Shown here: positions 1 through 9,751 of the stretch, in pieces
Layout of the letters: each line of letters opens with the position of its first letter
How positions within the stretch are numbered: position 1 is the first letter of the stretch
Assembly (NCBI GenBank): GCA_964491785.1
Contig: CAZBGS010000004.1
Coordinates: 62,001 to 126,000, forward strand
Source: RZZS01 sp964491785
Lineage (GTDB): Bacteria; Pseudomonadota; Alphaproteobacteria; Micavibrionales; Micavibrionaceae
Direction of reading: 5' to 3'
DNA length: 64,000 nucleotides
The notes under the pieces: model-generated
What the model saw: the letters and a program-made list of their open reading frames with translations, nothing else
Database searches by the model: none
What the model was told of the DNA's origin: nothing
Translations under genes and position numbers: made by a program

Positions 1-1459
1 GATCGAGGCGGCAGAGAGACTTGCGGGGAAAGAGAGACTCTGGAGCGGCGAGGACGGAGAGGCGGCAGGGCGGTTCTTTACAGAGTTTTATAGTAATTCC
101 AGCGGATTGCCGGAGGTTAGCGGCGAAGATTATCTGGCGATTGCCGGGCAGCTGATGAAAGGGGTGACGGTGCGCCCGGAATACGGGACGCATCCAAGGC
201 TTTCGATTCTGGGGCAACTGGAGGCGAGGCTGGCGGATGTGGATCTTGTTGTTCTCGGGGGGCTTAACGAGAAATCGTGGCCGCCCGATACCGGACAGGA
301 TCCATGGATGTCGCGGCCAATGAGGCTTGAGTTTGGGCTTCCGGCGGCGGAGCGGCGTATCGGCCAGTCAGCTCATGATTTTATGCAGTGCTTCTGCTCC
401 GGCGAGGTGGTGCTGACCCGGTCGCTGAAGGCGGACGGGGCTCCTGCGGTGCCTTCACGCTGGCTGCAACGGCTTGACACGGTGATGAAGGCGGCAGGCA
501 TCAAGCCGGAAGTACTGCGGGGGGAATATCAGGGGCTTGCCGGAAAACTTAGCGAGGCCGGAGAACCGAAGCCATACCGGAGACCGGGGCCTGTGCCGGA
601 AGTGCAGAAGCGGCCACGAACGTTATCTGTCACCGAGATCGAGAAGCTTGTGGCGGATCCGTATTATATCTATGCGAAACATATTCTCCGCCTTAGGAAG
701 CTGCCGCCGCTCGACAAGCAGTTTGAGGCGGATGACAGGGGCAGGCTGCTTCATAAAATTCTTGAAAAATTTACCCTTGCTTATCCCGACCGGCTTAATG
801 AAGGGGCGAGGGAGGATCTGCTGCGGATCGCGCGGGAGGAGGCAGATAAAGCCTGCGAGGATCCAGAGGCGGTTTCGGTCTGGTGGCCCCGGCTGGCGAG
901 ATTTCTCGACTGGTTTGCAGAGTACGAGATGCAATGGCGGGAGCGGGCGAGACCGGTAAAATGCGAAATAAAGGGCGCTCACCGGTTCGTGCTTCCCGCG
1001 GGCGAGTTCGAATTACGCGGGATAGCCGACCGGATAGATCTTTACCGCGACCGGGGGGCGGCGATAATTGATTATAAATGCGGCGGCTCTTTCACACAGA
1101 AAAGTATAAAAGACACATCTTCGCCACAGCTGCCGCTGGAGGCATGGTTGCTTGCGAAGGGCGCTTTTCCGGGGATTCCGCAGGGAGCGCAGCCAAGGGC
1201 GCTTTTTTACCTGATCATGTCAGGGGGCAGCGAGCCAGGGAAATGCGTGGGATCGGGCGAGGATTGCGCGGCGGAGCTGGCGGAGAAAGCGGGGGAGGGA
1301 CTGATAAAGCTGCTCTCGGCCTTCGATGACAAGGCAACGCCGTATCTGGCGATTCCCGATCCGGAGCGCGCGCCCCGCTTCAATGATTACGAGCATCTGG
1401 AGCGAGTAAAGGAATGGGCCGCCCTTGGCGATAACGGGGAGGCCGATATTGATCCATGA
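1..1459 (+). CDS. addB: AddB helicase-nuclease subunit, 3' part
   Basis: The reading frame is open at the left edge (frame starting at base 2), so this is the C-terminal part of a longer gene. AddB pairs with AddA to resect double-strand DNA breaks for recombination. The C-terminal part carries a RecB-type nuclease signature: GIADRID at about 1019-1039 and IIDYK ending near 1077, giving the D...DYK metal-binding residues. An upstream segment with LGGLNEKSWPP resembles the inactivated helicase region of alphaproteobacterial AddB. The TGA at 1457-1459 is one base before the addA ATG, which indicates translational coupling. Identity is firm from the nuclease motif plus the addA and trxA neighbours; the N-terminus is outside the window. 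Confidence 0.93.
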   Translation, partial: IEAAERLAGKERLWSGEDGEAAGRFFTEFYSNSSGLPEVSGEDYLAIAGQLMKGVTVRPEYGTHPRLSILGQLEARLADVDLVVLGGLNEKSWPPDTGQDPWMSRPMRLEFGLPAAERRIGQSAHDFMQCFCSGEVVLTRSLKADGAPAVPSRWLQRLDTVMKAAGIKPEVLRGEYQGLAGKLSEAGEPKPYRRPGPVPEVQKRPRTLSVTEIEKLVADPYYIYAKHILRLRKLPPLDKQFEADDRGRLLHKILEKFTLAYPDRLNEGAREDLLRIAREEADKACEDPEAVSVWWPRLARFLDWFAEYEMQWRERARPVKCEIKGAHRFVLPAGEFELRGIADRIDLYRDRGAAIIDYKCGGSFTQKSIKDTSSPQLPLEAWLLAKGAFPGIPQGAQPRALFYLIMSGGSEPGKCVGSGEDCAAELAEKAGEGLIKLLSAFDDKATPYLAIPDPERAPRFNDYEHLERVKEWAALGDNGEADIDP

Positions 1460-1460
1460 T

Positions 1461-4400
1461 ATGAGCCAGAGAACCGACTCCGGGACTGAATCGCGACCCA
1501 TCGATCCGAACGTTCAGCAACGAAAGGCGTCAAACCCGGCGGGAAACTGCTGGGTTGCGGCCTCTGCAGGTACGGGAAAGACCAAAGTGCTGAGCGACAG
1601 GGTTTTGAGACTGCTTCTGCCCCGCGAGAATGGAGGGCCGGGAAGCGAGCCGCACAGGATTCTTTGCCTGACCTTCACCAAGGCGGCAGCCGGAGAGATG
1701 GCGATACGGATTTCGGAGAGGCTTTCGTCATGGGCGGTGATGGGCGAGGATGATCTGCGAGAGGATTTGCGCAGAAACCTGCTCGGCCATTTGCCCTCCG
1801 AGGCGCAGGTCATGGCGGCAAGGCGATTGTTCGCGCGGGTTCTGGATGCCCCGGGCGGGCTGAAGATAATGACCATTCACGCTTTCTGCCAGTCGGTGCT
1901 GAAGAGGTTTCCGCTCGAGGCCGGCGTCAGCCCGCAATTCGATTTGATCGAAGAAAGGGCGCAGGCGGAGTTGCTGTCGCGGGCGATGCGCAATGTCGTC
2001 GCCGTAGCCCGATCGGAGAAGGGATCGGAGACGGGAATCGCGCTGGAGAAAATTGCCTCGATGCAAAACGAGGAGCAATTGCAGGAGCTGCTGAAGGATT
2101 TCGCGAGAGAACGCAGGCAATTGTACAAAATCCAAAAGCGTTTCTGGGCGGGTCAGGGGGTGCAAGCGGAATTGTGCGGCAGATACGGGTTCACACCGGG
2201 GGAGACGGATGAAAGTCTGATTGAGAAGGCGTGTGCCGACAGTTCTTTTTCCGCGCAGGATTTGCGGATGGCCTGCGAGGCGCTGGAATGCAGCAGCACG
2301 GTGAAAGACGGGGCGGCATGTTCGCAGATACAAAGATGGCTGGTAACTCCCGAGGGCGGGAGGCCAGCGATTTATGGCGAGTACAGCAGGGCTTTTCTTA
2401 CCAAAGAGGGGCAGCCGTTCAGCAAGTTTCCCTCGGTTGAAGTTTCAAGAAAAAATCCACGCTGCGCCGAAATATTAAAAGCGGAAGCAGATCGTCTTGC
2501 CGGGGTGCAGGAGAGGCGCAAGGAGCTTGAATGCATAACGGCAACCGGAGGTCTTTTTACGCTAGGTATTGAAATAGCTAAAGAATATACGGATCTGAAA
2601 GAGGCTCATGCGGTTCTCGATTATGACGATCTGGTTTTGCGAACCCTTGAGCTGCTGGAGGGCAGGCTGCCGAAGGCGGTGCAATGGGTGATGTACAAGC
2701 TGGATCAGGGGATCGACCATATTCTGATCGACGAGGCGCAGGATACCAATCCGGAGCAGTGGCTTATCGTCAAGGCGCTTTGCGATGAATTCTTTGCCGG
2801 AGAGGGCGCGCGCGAGGCCGGGGAGAGAACGCTGTTCACGGTCGGCGACGTCAAGCAATCGATTTACAGCTTTCAGCGAGCGGCTCCTGAAGAATTCATG
2901 CGGATGCATGATTATTTCGAGGGCAAGGCGAGAGAGGCCGGGCGGTCGCTGCTGAATATTCCACTGAATATTTCATTCCGCACGGCACAGAAGGTTCTCG
3001 ATCTTGTGGACGAGACGTTTTCGGATCCAGGGGTAAGGAAAGGGCTTGGGCCGGAATATGCGGAGCATATCTCTTTCCGCGCCGGGCAGCAGGGAATGGC
3101 CGAGCTTTGGCCCTTGTTCGAGAGCAGTGCCAGGGAGGAAGAAACCGCTCCCTGGGAGCCGCCTGTTTCGGAGAAAAACAGCAGGAGCGGATCGTCGCTG
3201 CTGGCGGCTCATATCGCCGCCAGGATAAGAGAGTGGATTGATGGCAAGGAATTTTTGCCTTCCCGGGAAAGGGCGGTGGAGGCGGGGGATATTCTGATAC
3301 TGGTGCGCACCAGAAACGCATTCGTGGGTCAGATGATGCGCGAGTTGAAACTGGCAGGCGTTCCGGTGAGCGGGCTTGACCGGATGGTGCTGAAAGACCA
3401 GCTTGCGGTCGAGGACATGCTGGCGATGGTGCAGTTTGTCCTGTTGCCGGAGGATGATCTTAATCTTGCTGCAGTTTTGAAATCTCCGCTTGTCGGCTTT
3501 GACGAGGATAGGCTTTACCGGGCGGCGGAAGGGCGAAACGGATCGCTGTGGCAAAGCCTGAACTCGCCGGAATTCGCAAAGGAGCACGACTATCTCCAGT
3601 CATTGATCGGGCTTGCTGGCGAAGACCGGCCTTTCGAGTTTGTTTCGCGCCTGTTGCAATCACCCTGTCCCGCCGATCCGCAGGGCAGCGGACTTCGGGC
3701 CATGAGATCCCGTCTGGGGGACGAGGTTATCGATCCACTTGAGGAATTGCTGGAGGATGCGCTCGATTATGACCGCAACTGCGTCCCGTCCCTGCAGGGC
3801 TTTTTACAGGAACAGCAGATGAGCGGCAGGGAGATCAAGCGCGAGCAGGAAGAGGCCGGTTCAAAGGTTCGGATCATGACGGTTCACGGCGCCAAGGGGT
3901 TGCAGGCGCCGATAGTAATCATGCCCGATACGGTACGTGTTAATCAGGGCAAGGTGTCGCGAATGCTCTGGCCGGACAAGAGCGGGCTCGATCTGCCCTT
4001 GTGGTCGCCGCGATCCGATGGAGAGCCCGCCTTTTTCCGCAAGCTTTTCGACAAGGTCAGGGAGAGGCAGGATGAGGAGTACAGCCGGCTGCTGTATGTC
4101 GCAATGACCAGGGCCGAAGATCGCCTCTATATAGGGGGGGCGAAAGGCCGCAGGGAGCCGGACGGCAAAAGCTGGTATTTTTCCGTCAAAGGCGCTTTCG
4201 AACGGCTAGCGGGAAAGATTTGCGACGAGAGCGGGATAATCCGGATCGAGGGCGAGCAAACCCGCCCGGCGGACAAGGCAGGAAAGGGAGCTGATTCCGG
4301 CGGTATAGTTGCCGCACCCGATGAATGGGTGTTCCGGCAGGCTCCCGAGGAGCCCGATCCGCCAAGGCCGCTTGCACCGTCGCGTCCTTCGGGGGATCAG

Positions 4401-4940
4401 GGGCCGGTTTTGTCTCCGCTTGACGGCAGGAGTGACGAATGCCGCTTCATCAGGGGCAATGTAACCCACAGGCTTTTACAGTTTTTACCGGAGATTGAGC
4501 CGTCGCGCAGAAGGGCGGCGGCAATGGCTTTCGTGCGTCAGCCGGGTCATGGGCTGTCTGAAGCGGTTCAGGAGGGGGTCGTCAGGGAGACTATGGCAAT
4601 TCTGGAGGATAATCGGTTTGCGCGGCTGTTCGCGCCCGGTTCGATGGCTGAAGTGCCGGTTACGGGGTTGCTTGCATCCGGGCGTGTGGTCAGCGGCCAG
4701 ATTGACCGCATGGTGGTGGGAGACAGCGAGGTTCTGGTAATCGATTATAAAACCAACCGGCCATCGCCAGTGGACGAGAGGGGGATCCCTGACGTTTACA
4801 GGATGCAGATGAAGGCTTACAAAGACCTGTTGCAGCAAATCTATCCGGGCAAGAAGATACGATGCTTCCTGCTGTGGACGGATGTGCCTGTGTTAATGGA
4901 AATGGAGGAATCCGCCTTTATTACCGGTTGCGGCACTTGA
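1461..4940 (+). CDS. addA: AddA UvrD-like helicase/nuclease
   Basis: The catalytic subunit of the AddAB double-strand break repair complex, 1159 residues, a normal length for the alphaproteobacterial family. Visible motifs are Walker A (ASAGTGKT, about residues 35-41), the helicase motif DEAQDTNPEQW near 424, motif VI (LLYVAMTRAEDR) near 878, and a C-terminal RecB-family nuclease site with GQIDRM and IDYKTN around 1080-1100. It should unwind 3' to 5' and cut one strand at break ends. The ATG at 1461 is preferred because it follows the addB stop by one base; a TTG at 1425 in the same frame would overlap addB. trxA follows, as in many alphaproteobacteria. Confidence 0.96.
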   Translation: MSQRTDSGTESRPIDPNVQQRKASNPAGNCWVAASAGTGKTKVLSDRVLRLLLPRENGGPGSEPHRILCLTFTKAAAGEMAIRISERLSSWAVMGEDDLREDLRRNLLGHLPSEAQVMAARRLFARVLDAPGGLKIMTIHAFCQSVLKRFPLEAGVSPQFDLIEERAQAELLSRAMRNVVAVARSEKGSETGIALEKIASMQNEEQLQELLKDFARERRQLYKIQKRFWAGQGVQAELCGRYGFTPGETDESLIEKACADSSFSAQDLRMACEALECSSTVKDGAACSQIQRWLVTPEGGRPAIYGEYSRAFLTKEGQPFSKFPSVEVSRKNPRCAEILKAEADRLAGVQERRKELECITATGGLFTLGIEIAKEYTDLKEAHAVLDYDDLVLRTLELLEGRLPKAVQWVMYKLDQGIDHILIDEAQDTNPEQWLIVKALCDEFFAGEGAREAGERTLFTVGDVKQSIYSFQRAAPEEFMRMHDYFEGKAREAGRSLLNIPLNISFRTAQKVLDLVDETFSDPGVRKGLGPEYAEHISFRAGQQGMAELWPLFESSAREEETAPWEPPVSEKNSRSGSSLLAAHIAARIREWIDGKEFLPSRERAVEAGDILILVRTRNAFVGQMMRELKLAGVPVSGLDRMVLKDQLAVEDMLAMVQFVLLPEDDLNLAAVLKSPLVGFDEDRLYRAAEGRNGSLWQSLNSPEFAKEHDYLQSLIGLAGEDRPFEFVSRLLQSPCPADPQGSGLRAMRSRLGDEVIDPLEELLEDALDYDRNCVPSLQGFLQEQQMSGREIKREQEEAGSKVRIMTVHGAKGLQAPIVIMPDTVRVNQGKVSRMLWPDKSGLDLPLWSPRSDGEPAFFRKLFDKVRERQDEEYSRLLYVAMTRAEDRLYIGGAKGRREPDGKSWYFSVKGAFERLAGKICDESGIIRIEGEQTRPADKAGKGADSGGIVAAPDEWVFRQAPEEPDPPRPLAPSRPSGDQGPVLSPLDGRSDECRFIRGNVTHRLLQFLPEIEPSRRRAAAMAFVRQPGHGLSEAVQEGVVRETMAILEDNRFARLFAPGSMAEVPVTGLLASGRVVSGQIDRMVVGDSEVLVIDYKTNRPSPVDERGIPDVYRMQMKAYKDLLQQIYPGKKIRCFLLWTDVPVLMEMEESAFITGCGT

Positions 4941-5008
4941 CCGCTTTGTTCAGGCCACATACCTTGTTTAGTAGAAAAACAATCGGGAACTATGGAAGGG
5001 GAAAGAAC

Positions 5009-5329
5009 ATGTCATCCGTCAAGGTAAACGATACCAATTTCGAACAGGAAGTCCTTAATGCCGAAGGAACCGTCGTAGTCGATTTCTGGGCCGAGTGGTG
5101 CGGGCCATGCAAGGCGCTTTCTCCGGTGATCGACGAAGTCGCCCGGGAAATGAACGGCAAGGTCAAAATCGTGAAAGTGAATATCGATGAAAGTCCTGAC
5201 ACGCCAACGCGCTACGGGGTTCGCGGCATACCCACGCTGATGGTTTTCAAGGGCGGCCAGGTGGTGGATACCAGGGTCGGCGGCCTTGCCAAGGGTCAGC
5301 TTACCGAATGGATCGAGAAGCAGGCCTGA
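5009..5329 (+). CDS. trxA: Thioredoxin
   Basis: A cytoplasmic disulfide reductase of 106 residues, the usual thioredoxin size. The active site reads AEWCGPCK (cysteines 31 and 34), followed by the conserved Asp/Lys framework and the cis-proline in GIPTLMVF. It reduces protein disulfides using electrons from thioredoxin reductase. The frame is open upstream to 4862, but the ATG at 5009 has a good purine-rich ribosome site (GGAAGGGGAAAG) and matches the family N-terminus. It lies 68 bases after addA on the same strand, a neighbourhood common in alphaproteobacteria. Confidence 0.97.
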   Translation: MSSVKVNDTNFEQEVLNAEGTVVVDFWAEWCGPCKALSPVIDEVAREMNGKVKIVKVNIDESPDTPTRYGVRGIPTLMVFKGGQVVDTRVGGLAKGQLTEWIEKQA

Positions 5330-5439
5330 AGCATTCCTGATATGAAATCAACGTCAATCGCGAGTCGCTTTCGGCGGCGAAGCGATGACGCAGGATATGA
5401 AGGATCTAACCGCATTTCTCACGTTTTTACGTCCGTTAT

Positions 5440-5544
5440 ACCTGCGGTGCGGTGATTTGCACATAGTCTGCCCAGACCCCCGCATGCACTACAGCGCTGC
5501 AAGAGCGGCTTGATAATTTGCGGGGTGACAAATCCGGAGCAGGT
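5440..5544 (+). ncRNA. Possible structured RNA in the trxA-mlaC gap
   Basis: The 369-base gap between trxA and mlaC has no convincing ORF but can form a long rod. Bases 5440-5445 (ACCTGC) pair with 5539-5544. CGG and ATTTG at 5450-5459 pair with CAAAT and CCG at 5528-5536. An inner stem CCCCGCA (5478-5484) pairs with TGCGGGG (5519-5525), capped by a CGCT/AGCG hairpin. A small GTCTG/CAGAC hairpin sits on the 5' side. Closing stem, interrupted middle and apical stem recall 6S-type RNA, but no family sequence motif was recognised. Strand is uncertain because stems are nearly symmetric. Nothing else was seen in the gap. Confidence 0.28.
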
Positions 5545-5698
5545 TTCACAGAGGATGCAAGAAATAGGGGATAATCATGTGCGTTTTGCCCCGAACGGGC
5601 GGGCGAAGGCATGATAAGTCAGTGGATAGCTTCAAGCGGCTTCCGTGCTTTATAGGGATATTAAGCACATAGTCGTGGGCTTAAGCGCTTTTTTGCAG

Positions 5699-6391
5699 TT
5701 ACGAGGGCTGCTGAACCTGTTTGCGCATATGGTCGAGCAGAACCTGGAAATTTCCACCGCCACGCTGGATGACAGAGGCGAAATCAGATCTCTGGGTGAT
5801 TGCCATGCTGACGCCTTCTACGATTACATCCACCACCCGGTAACGTCCGTCCTTGTAGCGAATCCTCCAGTCTACCCGGACTTCAGGATCTCTCTGGGGA
5901 ATGATGTAGGAGGTGACGATTATGTCCTTATCACCTTCGGGACGGGAAGTGCGAGCTTCGAACTTCTGCCCCTGATACTCTTCAAAACGGCGGGAATAAA
6001 CGTTAACTATCATTTGTTTGAAAAGTTTCTGATATTCTGTCCGCTGCTGCGGGGTGGCCATTTTCCAGCTGCTTCCGAGGGCAAAGCGCCCGATCGTTTC
6101 CATATCAAAACTATCTTCGAGAAGCTTCCGGAATTCCACCTTGCGCTGTTCGTGAGTCAGTGCCGGGTCGCTGAGGAAGCCGATTGCCCTGTCACCCATG
6201 TTGGAGACAAAGTTCCTGGCGCCGGCAGCAACCTGCGTGCCCGAATTTACTTCGGTAATCAGGGTATTATCAGCGTCAACCGCAAGGCTTCCCTGCCGGG
6301 CGATCGCAGCGGGCGAACTTGCAAGCAGCAAGCATGCGGCGCCGGTAACAGTGATGATCCCCGTTCGCAAGGCGTTAGCTGAAAAAGTCAT
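5699..6391 (-). CDS. mlaC: MlaC-type periplasmic phospholipid-binding protein
   Basis: A 230-residue exported protein of the MlaC/Ttg2D family, the periplasmic carrier that moves phospholipids between the MlaA outer-membrane complex and the inner-membrane Mla transporter. An N-terminal hydrophobic stretch ending SSPAAIA is a probable signal peptide. The mature part has the typical core, including HEQRKVEFRKLLEDSFD, IGRFALG and YKDGRYRVVDVIVEG. The ATG at 6391 is preceded by AAAGGGG. It lies 69 bases downstream of mlaA on the same strand, so the two are probably co-transcribed. The mlaFED transporter genes are not in the window. Confidence 0.92.
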   Translation of the reverse strand: MTFSANALRTGIITVTGAACLLLASSPAAIARQGSLAVDADNTLITEVNSGTQVAAGARNFVSNMGDRAIGFLSDPALTHEQRKVEFRKLLEDSFDMETIGRFALGSSWKMATPQQRTEYQKLFKQMIVNVYSRRFEEYQGQKFEARTSRPEGDKDIIVTSYIIPQRDPEVRVDWRIRYKDGRYRVVDVIVEGVSMAITQRSDFASVIQRGGGNFQVLLDHMRKQVQQPS

Positions 6392-6460
6392 AATATACCC
6401 CTTTAAATCCTATACGCTGATATAATGTCGATCAACCTGAACGACCGTCAAGATTATATA

Positions 6461-7246
6461 TCAATCTTCGTCGTCATAATCGGGAATCTCAGGTATTGCC
6501 TGCTGCGAATTATCGCGAATCAAGGCCTCGCGGTGCTGATAGTGCGCGCTGCGCAGGGCGGCATAATAGTCGAGAGAGTTATTGCGCAAATCCTCCAGCG
6601 TGTCGAGAAGTTCGGTGCGCTTGTCGATACCGGTCATGACGATGCGACCGTAATACCATTCTTCCTGATCGGTGTTGTAAAGATAGATGCGGAGCGGGTC
6701 AGCGTAGGAGTCAAGCGCCATGCCGGCATGATCGCGAAGCGAGTTCGGGCCGATGATCGGCAGAACGATGTAAGGGCCGTTGCCGACGCCCCAGACCGCC
6801 AGGGTCTGGCCGAAATCTTCATGCTCGTAAGGAATGCCTGCGCTTTCGGCGATATCTATCAGGCCGCCCAGACCCAGTGTCGTATTGACAAGAACGCGAA
6901 TCGTGTCTCCGGCGAAGCCATCGACATCGCCCTGAAGCAACTGGTTGGCCATATTAACCGGACTGCGCAGGTTTCTGAGGACGTTGCGGACGCCGGTTCT
7001 CGCCGGTTTGGGTACGATAGCCTGGTAACCTTTGGCTACCGGTTTGCCTATAGCCTGATCAAGGGTGTCGTTAAAGCTGAAAACCGCACGGTTCATGGGC
7101 TCCAGAGGATCGTGATAGCCGGTATAGTCCTGCGAGGCGTCAACTGTAGAACAGGCAGCCAGACCGGAAACGATTAATGCCATCGCCGTGTGGCGCAACA
7201 TTGAAGAAAAGCGACTTCTGTAAACCCTGCGGCCAATATTTTCCAT
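6461..7246 (-). CDS. mlaA: MlaA (VacJ) outer-membrane lipoprotein
   Basis: A lipoprotein of 261 residues that removes misplaced phospholipids from the outer leaflet of the outer membrane and passes them to MlaC. The signal peptide ends in the lipobox SGLAAC. Family hallmarks follow: DPLEPMNRAVFSFNDTLD near the mature N-terminus, FGQTLAVWGVG and GPYIVLPIIGPNSLRD in the middle. The C-terminus is acidic. The ATG at 7246 is chosen over a TTG two codons upstream because AGGAG lies 9 bases before it. It is the first gene of an mlaA-mlaC pair. An AT-rich 170-base gap separates it from lptG and may hold its promoter. Confidence 0.95.
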   Translation of the reverse strand: MENIGRRVYRSRFSSMLRHTAMALIVSGLAACSTVDASQDYTGYHDPLEPMNRAVFSFNDTLDQAIGKPVAKGYQAIVPKPARTGVRNVLRNLRSPVNMANQLLQGDVDGFAGDTIRVLVNTTLGLGGLIDIAESAGIPYEHEDFGQTLAVWGVGNGPYIVLPIIGPNSLRDHAGMALDSYADPLRIYLYNTDQEEWYYGRIVMTGIDKRTELLDTLEDLRNNSLDYYAALRSAHYQHREALIRDNSQQAIPEIPDYDDED

Positions 7247-7424
7247 AGCCAAAAACTCCTTTTTTTCAGGTGCTTCCTGAACCGTTCCCAGTAAAACAAT
7301 TAAAGATTACTACTTGTTTAAGACGGCGAGAAAAAATCCAGTAACCAATATGCATGTTCCCCTTTCCACCGGTCAACCGCCTTTGTTTAAAAAACATTGA
7401 ATTATAATCATTATTTATAAAAGG

Positions 7425-8519
7425 TTATCCGTCTTCGATGTTCATCATTATGCCCAAACCAAAAAGGAAACTGATTAGTGGAGCCGACCATGCAGCCATC
7501 AGCACCGGGATTTGCCCCGATGCCCCCAGAGCGTGAAGGTAGCTGGAGAGGAAAAATACAAAGAATCCCAGCAAAATGCCGACCGCCGCCATCGGCAGAC
7601 TTCCGCGCAGTCGGGGCGGCCTCAGGGACACGCAGGCGGCTAGAAGAACCATGGCGGAAAAAAGCAGAGGCTGGGCCAGAAGTGAATAAAAATGTATTCG
7701 CAGGCGCGAGGCATCGAATCCGGTGGTCTCAAGCACGGAAATGAATTCAGGAAGCTTCCAGAAGGACATAGATTGCGGGGAAGAGAAGCTTTCCTCGATT
7801 TCTCGTCGGGTAAGGGCGGTCGGCAGGGTAAAGCTTTCGAGGACACGGGTTTCCTCGCGCCGATTGCTAAGAAAAGTCTGATCGAAAATCCACTGGCCAT
7901 CGTCCAGAATTGCACTTTTGGCATCGATCCTGCCTTCGAAATCATTGGTTTCACTGAAGAAAAATGCAACGACGCCGGTAAGCCGCCATTCTGGCAGCTC
8001 TATTCTTTCCGAATGCATGATCACATAGCCTTCATCAGTCACCTGACGAAGCCAAAGACCTTGCTTAAAGAAAGTCACAAGACTCTGGCGGCCTTCCAGA
8101 TAAGTTGATTCCATTTGTTCAAATTTATTGAGAAACACCGAGCCAAGCGGGTTGAGGATTGTGACAAGAAACAAGCCGGTTGCGAAAGCGATTGCCAGCA
8201 GCGGTGTAAGAAACTGCCATACGGACAGACCGGCGGCGCGTACGACGATAAGCTCGTAGCTTCTGTTCAATTGCCAGAATGTGTACATCGCGGAAAACAA
8301 GACGGCGAAGGGGAAAATAATCTGCCCGACTTCCGGAAGCTTGAACAACCCCATCTGCAAAACCAGCGTCAAGGCCACATCGGGGCGCTTGCTCGCCCTG
8401 CGGATTAGCTCGACCGTGTCGAACAGGTAAATAATCGCCAGAAGGGCGATCAGGAATATCAGCAGGTTCATCAGAAACCTGTTGCCAAGATAGCGGCTTA
8501 ATGTCGCAGGAATTTTCAT
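7425..8519 (-). CDS. lptG: LPS export permease LptG
   Basis: An inner-membrane permease of the LptBFG transporter, which extracts lipopolysaccharide from the inner membrane and pushes it along the LptC-A-D bridge. The 364-residue protein has the family plan: three N-terminal membrane helices, a periplasmic beta-jellyroll domain (about 120-265) and three C-terminal helices, with SYELIVVRAAGLS typical of LptF/LptG. The true ATG at 8519 overlaps the lptF stop as TGATG, a coupling that excludes the longer reading frame up to 8591. It has the same orientation as lptF, as is general in proteobacteria. Confidence 0.94.
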   Translation of the reverse strand: MKIPATLSRYLGNRFLMNLLIFLIALLAIIYLFDTVELIRRASKRPDVALTLVLQMGLFKLPEVGQIIFPFAVLFSAMYTFWQLNRSYELIVVRAAGLSVWQFLTPLLAIAFATGLFLVTILNPLGSVFLNKFEQMESTYLEGRQSLVTFFKQGLWLRQVTDEGYVIMHSERIELPEWRLTGVVAFFFSETNDFEGRIDAKSAILDDGQWIFDQTFLSNRREETRVLESFTLPTALTRREIEESFSSPQSMSFWKLPEFISVLETTGFDASRLRIHFYSLLAQPLLFSAMVLLAACVSLRPPRLRGSLPMAAVGILLGFFVFFLSSYLHALGASGQIPVLMAAWSAPLISFLFGLGIMMNIEDG

Positions 8520-9646
8520 CAGCTTGTCCCTGGCCTGTACAAAAAGGTTCTGCGAAAGGATTCGCTTTTTCTGCCGAGCAAAAAGTAACATGCGGCAGTG
8601 GGGGCGATTACCAGCAGGTACATTGCCGGAAGTCCCAGAAGAGATTGTCTGGCCAGATTGTAGGACGCCAGAAACAGTCCCTGAACCACTACGGCGGCAA
8701 AAGTCGCCCCAAAGATCCGGAGGCTCTGCCCCCTTCTTTCGACCGGCCCGATCAGCAGCGAGGCCAGCGCCATAAGTACATAGGCCGGGGCAAGCAGCGG
8801 ACTGACAATTCTTTTATTGGCCTCAACAAAGAATTCACGCAAATTGTCCTGATCGCGCTGATTGTCAGGGTCGGGGGTCAGCAATTCGATCAGAGTACGT
8901 TCATCCGGTTCTTTCCAGCGCTGACGTACGGGGGCGCTTTCGGGCAGGTCGATGGCGTAGCGGTCAAAATCCAGACGGTTTATAGCCTGTTTATGCAGCT
9001 CGAATTCCTGGCGGGAGCCGTCATAAACGACAACCTGCTGGCCGCCGTTCTCGGTTCTAAACATTCTGCCGCGTTTTGCAATGATGGTTACCGGGTATCG
9101 GCCTTGGGCGCGGCTGTCGTGAATCATCAGGCCCTGCAGTTCGCCTTCGCCGGTGCGTTCGCGCACATATACGGTCAGGTCTTCGCCAATTGTGTTAAAG
9201 ACACCTTCACGAAAGAAAAGGGTGGAGTACTGGGCCTTGATCTCCTGACGCATTTCCTGCATCTGACGGAGTGAGACGGGGGCCAGCCAGAAGGTAACCC
9301 ACCAGAGAAAAACTGTTAAAATCAGCGAAACGATCAGTGCCGGTTTTGCCATCGATAACGGCGATAGCCCGGCGGCACGCATCACAACCAGTTCGCTGTC
9401 AAGCGTCATGCGGTTATAGGTAAAGGAAACCGCCACCATTAACGCAATCGGCAGAATTATTTCCAGAAAGCGAGGAAGCGCCAGCGAGGTAAGTATCCAG
9501 AAGGACAGGCTGGAAGCTCCGGATTCCATAACCAGCTCTAGAAATCGTAGCGACTGGGAAAGGAAAACAACGCCGGCAAGCGAGGCTGTGACGAACAGCA
9601 GCGCCAGCAGCAGATTTCTGATTATGTATCTGTCGAGAATTATCAT
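8519..9646 (-). CDS. lptF: LPS export permease LptF
   Basis: The second permease of the LptBFG lipopolysaccharide exporter, 375 residues. It begins MIILDRYIIRN, characteristic of LptF, with membrane helices near residues 12-32, 55-75 and 98-120, then a periplasmic domain, and final helices from about 285. The motif DSELVVMRAAGLSP is the family signature. Its stop shares one base with the lptG start. It is divergent from pepA (106 bases between the starts), the same arrangement found in many alpha- and gammaproteobacteria. No strong ribosome site is visible before the ATG at 9646. Confidence 0.95.
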   Translation of the reverse strand: MIILDRYIIRNLLLALLFVTASLAGVVFLSQSLRFLELVMESGASSLSFWILTSLALPRFLEIILPIALMVAVSFTYNRMTLDSELVVMRAAGLSPLSMAKPALIVSLILTVFLWWVTFWLAPVSLRQMQEMRQEIKAQYSTLFFREGVFNTIGEDLTVYVRERTGEGELQGLMIHDSRAQGRYPVTIIAKRGRMFRTENGGQQVVVYDGSRQEFELHKQAINRLDFDRYAIDLPESAPVRQRWKEPDERTLIELLTPDPDNQRDQDNLREFFVEANKRIVSPLLAPAYVLMALASLLIGPVERRGQSLRIFGATFAAVVVQGLFLASYNLARQSLLGLPAMYLLVIAPTAACYFLLGRKSESFRRTFLYRPGTS

Positions 9647-9751
9647 GTACCATCTAATGAGTCATTGCCGGATAGCCAGCAGGACGCAAAATATATTATA
9701 TGGTTAATATTGGCAATCTCCCCGCCAAAACAACTTAAATCCAGGGTTCGC

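Noticed and set aside
5645..6382. Plus-strand ORF opposite mlaC
   Set aside because: mlaC is clear on the other strand, with a signal peptide and family motifs.
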